From Gammaproteobacteria bacterium (GTDB lineage: Bacteria > Pseudomonadota > Gammaproteobacteria > UBA5335): DNA of 5,842 bases. Positions within the stretch are counted from its first letter, which is position 1, and each line of letters begins with the position of its first letter. The DNA lies in the NCBI GenBank assembly GCA_011620145.1, contig WOZT01000089.1:1-5842 (forward strand). Reading direction: 5' to 3'. Below, piece after piece: positions 1 to 5,842 of the stretch. Position numbers and translations under genes: made by a program. The notes beneath the pieces are model-generated. The model was not told the origin of the DNA. It did not search any database and was given only the letters and a program-made list of their open reading frames with translations.

Positions 1-38
1 CATTCCGCGGCCGCCTGAGCCTCTCCTCTGCAGCAGCA

Positions 39-71
39 ACGGTCCGCGCCTTCACTGAAGACGCGGACCGT
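39..71. repeat. Strong hairpin (possible terminator without a T-tract)
   Basis: The arm ACGGTCCGCG (39-48) is exactly complementary to CGCGGACCGT (62-71). Inside it, after one C/A mismatch (49/61), CTTC (50-53) pairs with GAAG (57-60) around a 3-nt ACT loop, so nearly the whole 33 nt folds into one rod. It lies about 80 nt beyond the metR stop on the minus strand. It also lies 20 nt after a TGA at 16-18 that would close one plus-strand frame entering from the left. Neither flank has a T-run (CCCCTC on the plus side, TGCTGC on the minus side), so it is not a textbook intrinsic terminator. It could be a transcript-end stem that protects RNA, a bidirectional terminator, or one copy of a dispersed intergenic repeat. 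The fold is read directly from the sequence; the role is inference. Confidence 0.6.
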
Positions 72-74
72 CCC

Positions 75-86
75 CTCAGATCTGAG
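75..86. repeat. Perfect 12-nt palindrome
   Basis: CTCAGATCTGAG is identical to its reverse complement. It sits four nucleotides after the hairpin, in the non-coding stretch past the 3' end of metR. A zero-spacer palindrome is more likely a DNA-level symmetry (protein site or chance) than an RNA stem. No known operator is recognised, and the rest of 87-151 shows no gene or other clear signal. Confidence 0.35.
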
Positions 87-151
87 CAGTCCCACACTCA
101 CATCCTGCGCAGCCACGAGTTCATGATCCATGACATCGCCGTAGTGGAGGC

Positions 152-1066
152 TCAGCCCACGGGCGTGATTCCGGTTAGCGTTGCGAACGAGACTTCCCGC
201 GCTGCCTGCACAAAGGCCTGCATGTAAGGAATTTGGCTGCCTTCTGTGGTCATTGCGGCATACAGCACGCCAAACTTGCCCTGCCGACCAACCCGGATCC
301 CGATCACCTCCCCTGCCGGCGCCTCTGCAAGCGCCCAATGGGGCAGCATGGCCACGCCCCGATGGCTGGCGACCAGTTGCAGGATCATCACCGTGAGCGC
401 CGCCGTGCGGACACCCACCGGCACAATCCCTGCCGGGTCCAGAAAGTGACGGAAAATATCCAACCGCTCCCGATCCACGGGATAGGTGACCACGGTTTCC
501 CCCGCCAGATCAGCCGGCTCGATGCAGGCCTTGCGGATCAGGGGATGGTCGGCGGCCACCGCCACCACCACCTCGTGCCGGAACAGCGGCAGATAGGTCA
601 CGCCCGGCAGGGGCTGGGGATCGCCGGTGATGACCAGATCCAACTCACCCCGCACCAGGGCCGACAGTGCTTCGAAATGAAACCCCGCAGACAGATCCAT
701 CTCGACCTCCGGCCAATCATGCCGAAATCGATCCACGGTCGGCATCAACCACCGGTAACAACTGTGACATTCGATGGCCAGATGCAGGCGACCGCTCCCC
801 AATCCCGCCAGCCTGAGCACATCCCGTTCCGCCTCACGCAGGCGCGGGAGAACGTCCTGCGCCAGGTCCAGCAGTCGCTGGCCGGCTGCAGTAAAGCGCA
901 ACGGCTGGCTCTTGCGCAGGAACAGCACACAGCCCAAGCGTTCCTCCAACGCGGCCAACTGATGGGACAAGGCTGAAGGGGTGATGTGCAAGTGCCCGGC
1001 AGCCGCTGCCAGGCTGCCGTGGTCACGCAGTGCACACAGGGTTTCGAGATGGCGCCGTTCAATCAT
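152..1066 (-). CDS. metR: MetR, LysR-type transcriptional activator of methionine synthesis
   Basis: This is a cytoplasmic DNA-binding regulator which, in its family, activates metE and other methionine genes and uses homocysteine as co-effector. The protein has 304 residues against about 317 in E. coli MetR, so it is full length. The LysR winged helix-turn-helix occupies roughly residues 1-62; 'GSLAAAAGHLHITPSALSHQ' is the HTH core, and 'LFLRKSQPLRFTAAG' closely matches the enterobacterial wing region. The effector domain starts near residue 90 with 'LHLAIECHSCYRWLMPTVD', and the 'AIECHSC..WL.P' block is a MetR hallmark that separates it from other LysR proteins. Further matches are 'GELDLVITGD', 'YPVDRERLDIFRHFLDPAG' and 'GVAMLPHWAL'. 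The ATG at 1064-1066 (minus strand) gives the expected 'MIE..HL.TL.ALR' opening and has a GGTGA sequence nine nucleotides upstream. The gene is divergent from metE across a 96-nt gap, the standard arrangement. A MetR-like box overlaps its own start codon, so autoregulation is likely. Confidence 0.96.
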   Translation of the reverse strand: MIERRHLETLCALRDHGSLAAAAGHLHITPSALSHQLAALEERLGCVLFLRKSQPLRFTAAGQRLLDLAQDVLPRLREAERDVLRLAGLGSGRLHLAIECHSCYRWLMPTVDRFRHDWPEVEMDLSAGFHFEALSALVRGELDLVITGDPQPLPGVTYLPLFRHEVVVAVAADHPLIRKACIEPADLAGETVVTYPVDRERLDIFRHFLDPAGIVPVGVRTAALTVMILQLVASHRGVAMLPHWALAEAPAGEVIGIRVGRQGKFGVLYAAMTTEGSQIPYMQAFVQAAREVSFATLTGITPVG

Positions 1067-1078
1067 GAGATTAATTCA
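1066..1078. promoter_or_regulatory. Putative MetR-binding box
   Basis: TGAGATTAATTCA matches the established MetR consensus TGAA-N5-TTCA at seven of the eight specified bases, and the dyad is AT-rich at its centre. It lies at the metR edge of the metR-metE intergenic region and includes the last-strand base of the metR start codon, so occupancy would be expected to interfere with metR expression while supporting metE activation from upstream. The match is seen in the sequence; binding is inferred from gene context. Confidence 0.6.
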
Positions 1079-1086
1079 CCGAAACA

Positions 1087-1110
1087 ATGAAAATAAATCG
1101 TTTGATTCAT
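1087..1110. promoter_or_regulatory. Second TGAA/TTCA dyad with overlapping divergent promoter elements
   Basis: ATGAA (1087-1091) and TTCAT (1106-1110) form an interrupted dyad, with AAA and TTT symmetrically placed inside (16 of 24 positions symmetric). The half-sites are MetR-like, but they are 14 nt apart rather than the usual five, so this is at best a non-canonical site. On the plus strand CATGAT (1108-1113) could serve as a -10 for metE, with no recognisable -35, as expected of an activator-dependent promoter. On the minus strand TATCAT (1109-1114) is a 5/6 match to a -10 for metR. Both promoters would then share the same DNA. The motifs are visible; their use is inferred. Confidence 0.4.
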
Positions 1111-1122
1111 GATACCTGCCTC

Positions 1123-1162
1123 GGCAGACTCCGCACCATCCATTCCCTTTCCGGAGTCAGCC
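1123..1162 (+). promoter_or_regulatory. metE leader stem that would sequester the Shine-Dalgarno sequence
   Basis: GGC-A-GACTCCG (1123-1133) pairs with CGGAGTC-A-GCC (1152-1162): ten base pairs interrupted by one A/A mismatch, around an 18-nt pyrimidine-rich loop (1134-1151). The right arm contains the metE ribosome binding site GGAG (1153-1156, six nucleotides before the ATG) and ends on the base before the start codon. A smaller competing hairpin, CTGC-CTCG-GCAG (1116-1127), would use part of the left arm. If transcription starts near 1120, the stem is the 5' end of the mRNA. This could lower or regulate metE translation, or it could be a DNA operator. The pairing is seen directly; regulation is inferred and no known riboswitch class is recognised. 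Confidence 0.4.
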
Positions 1163-3433
1163 ATGGTCACCCTGCACAATCTCGGTTTCCCCCGTATGGG
1201 CGCCCATCGCGAACTGAAATTCGCCCTGGAGCGCCATTGGCGAGGCGAAATCGACGCGCAAGCCCTGGAAACCGAGACCCAGGCCCTGCGCGCCCAGCAC
1301 TGGCAGATGCAGCGGGCCACGGGACTGGATTGGGTGCCGGTGGGAGATTTCGCCCTTTACGATCATGTGCTGGACACCTCGCTGGCACTCGGCGTGATTC
1401 CTGCCCGCTTTGGCGCCAGGACCCAAACCCGTGATCTTGGCTTGCTGTTTCGCATGGCCCGGGGGGATGCCAACACGACCGCCTGCGAGATGACCAAGTG
1501 GTTCGACACCAACTACCACTACCTGGTCCCGGAATTCGCCGTTGGACAGGGCTTTTCCCTCCAGGCGAACAGACTCGTCGATGCGTTCGCCGAGGCGCGC
1601 CATCAGGGAATTCCCGCCCGCCCGGTGCTGCTGGGTCCCTTGAGCTATCTGTGGCTGGGCAAGACGCGGCCAGTGCCTTTCGATCCGCTGCAATTGCTGG
1701 ATGAACTGGTTGCGGTCTATGGACAGTGGCTGGAACAGCTCGCAGCGGTGGGTGCCGAGTGGGTGCAGATCGACGAGCCGATCCTGGCGCTGGACCTCCC
1801 GCCCGCATGGAAGGCGGCTTTTGAAAGCGCGTATACCCAACTGGCACGCACACCCGTGCGCAAGCTGCTGACCGTCTATTTCGGCGAGCTGCGCGACAAT
1901 CTGGCGCTGGCCTGCCACTTGCCGGTGGATGGCCTGCACATCGACGCCGTGCGTGGCAGCGCCGAGGTAAACACGCTTGTCGACCGACTGCCGGCCTACA
2001 AGGTGCTGTCGCTGGGCGTCGTGGACGGACGCAACATCTGGCGCAGCGAACTGGAGCCGCTGCTGGCGCGCCTCGAACCGCTCTACGAGCGCCTGGGCGA
2101 GCGGCTGTGGCTCGCGCCCTCCTGCTCGCTGCTGCATGTGCCCCAGGACCTGGCACTGGAAGACGGACTGGATCCTGAGTTGCGCGGCTGGTTGGCCTTT
2201 GCCCGGCAGAAGCTGGATGAACTGGCGATCCTCAAGCGCGGCCTGGAAACGGGACGCGCCGCCATTGCCGGAGAGATCGAAGCCAGTCAGGCGGCGGCCC
2301 TCGCCCGCGCCTGCTCGCCGCGCATTCACCGGCCCGAGGTCAAGGCAGGCGTGCAGGGCATCGACGCGGCCATGGCGCAGCGCGCCCACCCCTACGCCGA
2401 GCGTGCACCCGCCCAGCGGGAACGGCTGCAACTGCCCCTGCTGCCCACAACCACCATCGGCTCTTTCCCACAGACCGCCGAAATTCGCCAGGCGCGGGCG
2501 GATTACAAGGCGCAGCGCATCGACCAGACGACCTACGAAACAGCCATGCGTCAGGCCATCGCCGAGGCGGTGGAACGGCAGGAAGCCATCGGCTTGGATG
2601 TGCTGGTGCACGGCGAGGCCGAGCGCAACGACATGGTGGAGTATTTTGGCGAGCAACTTGCCGGCTATGCCTTTACCCGACACGGCTGGGTGCAGAGCTA
2701 TGGTTCGCGCTGTGTCAAACCGCCGATCATCTATGGCGACGTCACCCGGCCCGTGCCGATGACCGTGGACTGGACAGGCTACGCCCAGTCGCTGACCGAC
2801 AAGCCCGTCAAGGGCATGCTCACTGGACCTGTGACCCTGTTGCAATGGTCATTCGTGCGCAACGACCAGCCGCGCGCCATCACCGCACTGCAAATTGCGC
2901 TGGCCCTGCGCGAGGAAGTGCGCGATCTGGAAGCGGCGGGAACCGCCATCATCCAGATCGACGAGCCCGCCTTCCGGGAAGGCCTGCCGCTGCGTCAGGC
3001 GGATTGGAACGCTTACCTGGACTGGGCGGTGCGCGCCTTCCGGATTGCCTCCGCCGGGGTGGATGATGCCACCCAGATCCACACCCACATGTGCTACGCG
3101 GAATTCAACGACATCATCCAGGCCATCGCCGCCCTGGATGCCGATGTCATTACCATCGAGACCTCCCGCTCACAGATGGAGTTGCTGCAGGCCTTCGAGC
3201 ACTTCGACTACCCCAACGAAATCGGGCCTGGCGTGTATGACATCCACGCCCCGCGCCTGCCATCCGTCGCTGAAATGCTCGCCCTGCTGGAGCGCGCCGG
3301 CCAGGGAATCCCCATGGATCGCCTCTGGGTCAACCCCGATTGCGGCCTCAAGACCCGGCGCTGGGAGGAGGTGACCCCTGCCCTTCAGAATATGGTCGAG
3401 GCCGCCCGGCAACTGCGCGAACGGCACGGCTGA
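1163..3433 (+). CDS. metE: MetE, cobalamin-independent methionine synthase
   Basis: Cytoplasmic 5-methyltetrahydropteroyltriglutamate-homocysteine methyltransferase: it transfers a methyl group from 5-methyl-THF-polyglutamate to homocysteine, the last step of methionine synthesis, without vitamin B12. The protein has 756 residues (E. coli 753). The N-terminal barrel spans roughly residues 3-310, opening with 'LGFPRMG' and the folate-contacting RELK (16-19). The catalytic C-terminal barrel spans about 425-750. The homocysteine-contacting IGS is at 432-434, followed by '[15 protein letters not shown]' and '[14 protein letters not shown]'. D600 and E606 lie in '[11 protein letters not shown]'. 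All zinc ligands are present (H642, C644, E666, C727), as is the proton-donor histidine H695. Each of these C-terminal-barrel residues is offset by exactly +1 from E. coli, so this domain carries no internal damage. The ATG at 1163 is chosen because it gives the conserved start and has GGAG six nucleotides upstream; the in-frame ATG at 1109 would add 18 unconserved residues. Transcription is probably MetR-dependent from the shared divergent region. Confidence 0.97.
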   Translation: MVTLHNLGFPRMGAHRELKFALERHWRGEIDAQALETETQALRAQHWQMQRATGLDWVPVGDFALYDHVLDTSLALGVIPARFGARTQTRDLGLLFRMARGDANTTACEMTKWFDTNYHYLVPEFAVGQGFSLQANRLVDAFAEARHQGIPARPVLLGPLSYLWLGKTRPVPFDPLQLLDELVAVYGQWLEQLAAVGAEWVQIDEPILALDLPPAWKAAFESAYTQLARTPVRKLLTVYFGELRDNLALACHLPVDGLHIDAVRGSAEVNTLVDRLPAYKVLSLGVVDGRNIWRSELEPLLARLEPLYERLGERLWLAPSCSLLHVPQDLALEDGLDPELRGWLAFARQKLDELAILKRGLETGRAAIAGEIEASQAAALARACSPRIHRPEVKAGVQGIDAAMAQRAHPYAERAPAQRERLQLPLLPTTTIGSFPQTAEIRQARADYKAQRIDQTTYETAMRQAIAEAVERQEAIGLDVLVHGEAERNDMVEYFGEQLAGYAFTRHGWVQSYGSRCVKPPIIYGDVTRPVPMTVDWTGYAQSLTDKPVKGMLTGPVTLLQWSFVRNDQPRAITALQIALALREEVRDLEAAGTAIIQIDEPAFREGLPLRQADWNAYLDWAVRAFRIASAGVDDATQIHTHMCYAEFNDIIQAIAALDADVITIETSRSQMELLQAFEHFDYPNEIGPGVYDIHAPRLPSVAEMLALLERAGQGIPMDRLWVNPDCGLKTRRWEEVTPALQNMVEAARQLRERHG

Positions 3434-3455
3434 ACGCCTGGAGGTCATGCAGTGC

Positions 3456-3614
3456 TTAACGGCGCGCCGTGATGATCTCGATCTGGCCTGTGGGACCCAC
3501 ATACCAGGACGCCATCCAGCTCACCAGGCTCACCACCAGCGAGGCGAGCAGGGCGGAAAAGAAGCCACTGATGGCAAAGCCATCCATCATGGCGGCCAGC
3601 CCGGTTCCGCTGGG
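3456..3614 (-). pseudogene. C-terminal remnant of a phage-holin-4 (YvlD-like) family membrane protein
   Basis: Read from 3614 down to a TAA at 3456-3458, this frame gives about 52 residues ending in one hydrophobic helix with 'GFFSALLASLVVSLVSWM', then 'ASWYVGPTGQIEIITARR'. This resembles the last helix and tail of small four-helix inner-membrane proteins of the Phage_holin_4_2 family, which commonly end with a 'GF..ALLGALV.SLVSW' pattern. The first three helices (roughly 65-70 residues) are missing, and a TGA at 3615-3617 closes the frame upstream. An ATG pair at 3585-3590 could start a 44-residue single-helix protein, but no good ribosome binding site precedes it. The fragment lies downstream of the copper ATPase on the same strand and converges on metE. 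The family call comes from pattern recall; a genuine small membrane protein is the alternative. Confidence 0.5.
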
Positions 3615-3625
3615 TCAAGGCACCG

Positions 3626-3734
3626 ACCAGCCAGGAACTCACCCAACTGGCGCACACCATCGCCCACCGAGTCGGCTGTTTTCTGGAACGGTAGAGCTTG
3701 TTGGAACGGGATGCGGGCGCGGTGGATTACTCAT
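3626..3734 (-). pseudogene. Frameshifted fragment resembling the start of a PspC domain
   Basis: Between the copper ATPase stop and the holin-like remnant, no frame stays open long. An ATG at 3732-3734 begins 'MSNPPRP', which soon diverges. In the next frame, 3679-3702 encode 'NKLYRSRK' and 3649-3660 encode 'MVCA'. Moving by one base at about 3647-3649 continues as 'LGEFLAG' (3626-3646). Put together, 'KLYRSRK...VCA.LGEFL' follows the usual opening of PspC domains (K/R-LYRSR-x(7-9)-GVC-GGLAEYLG). At least two frame changes are needed and the downstream PspC transmembrane part is absent, so if real it is a decayed gene. The segment is short and the match could be chance. The alternative is that it is non-coding spacer. 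Confidence 0.25.
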
Positions 3735-3751
3735 GGCACGCAATTGCCCGC

Positions 3752-5842
<2,091 letters not shown>

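Noticed and set aside
3..227. Plus-strand frame open from the window edge to a TAA at 225-227
   Set aside because: It overlaps the end of metR by about 75 nt, runs through the strong hairpin, and its translation shows no recognisable pattern; probably open by chance.
233..976. Plus-strand open frame of 247 codons opposite metR
   Set aside because: It is antisense to an unmistakable MetR; its composition is rich in His, Gln, Pro and Arg with no recognisable domain, typical of a shadow frame in GC-rich DNA.
1109..1162. Upstream in-frame ATG extending MetE by 18 residues
   Set aside because: The extension has no counterpart in the family, lies within likely promoter sequence, and lacks a ribosome binding site, while the ATG at 1163 has GGAG at good spacing.
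1157..2845. Minus-strand open frame of 562 codons opposite metE
   Set aside because: Long, but fully antisense to a conserved metE; no domain, and rich in Gln, Arg, Gly and His as expected for a complement frame.
3459..3470. Palindrome ACGGCGCGCCGT next to the holin-like stop codon
   Set aside because: GC-rich 12-mers of this kind are common in such DNA, and it overlaps the last codons of the remnant; no T-run to make it a terminator.
3684..3709. Direct repeat TGGAACGG (3684-3691 and 3702-3709)
   Set aside because: Two 8-nt copies only; no third unit, no flanking insertion-sequence structure, and compatible with chance.
3713..3751. GCGGGC/GCCCGC inverted repeat just after the ATPase stop as a terminator
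   Set aside because: Only six pairs around a 27-nt loop, and no T-run follows on the minus strand.

Overview
The window looks like chromosome of a GC-rich proteobacterium, most likely gamma- or betaproteobacterial. The basis is the divergent metR-metE pair with its AT-rich shared promoter, the close match of both proteins to their enterobacterial counterparts, and a Gram-negative-type copper ATPase. No rRNA, tRNA, CRISPR array, complete insertion sequence or phage module is visible, and the species cannot be named from this sequence.

Layout from left to right. Positions 1-151 are non-coding and hold a strong hairpin (39-71) and a perfect 12-nt palindrome (75-86). Positions 152-1066 on the minus strand encode MetR, the LysR-type regulator of methionine synthesis. 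Positions 1067-1162 are the divergent control region, with a MetR-box-like dyad overlapping the metR start codon, a second TGAA/TTCA dyad, and an inverted repeat that would bury the metE ribosome binding site in a stem. Positions 1163-3433 on the plus strand encode MetE, the cobalamin-independent methionine synthase, complete with all four zinc ligands. Positions 3434-3751 contain no intact gene. On the minus strand they carry the C-terminal piece of a phage-holin-4-like membrane protein and, just upstream, a frameshifted stretch that resembles the start of a PspC domain. Positions 3752-5842 on the minus strand encode a Cu+/Ag+ exporting P1B-type ATPase with a heavy-metal-binding domain; its N-terminus lies beyond the window edge.

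Functionally there are two unrelated units. MetR, with homocysteine as known co-effector in the family, would activate metE so that homocysteine is methylated to methionine without vitamin B12. The ATPase belongs to metal detoxification and converges on metE. The short wreck between them, together with the visibly higher GC of the ATPase gene, suggests a junction between core metabolism and an acquired or rearranged metal-resistance segment.

No new biological system is evident. The observations most worth following are the stem that masks the metE Shine-Dalgarno sequence and the degenerate PspC-like/holin-like remnant.
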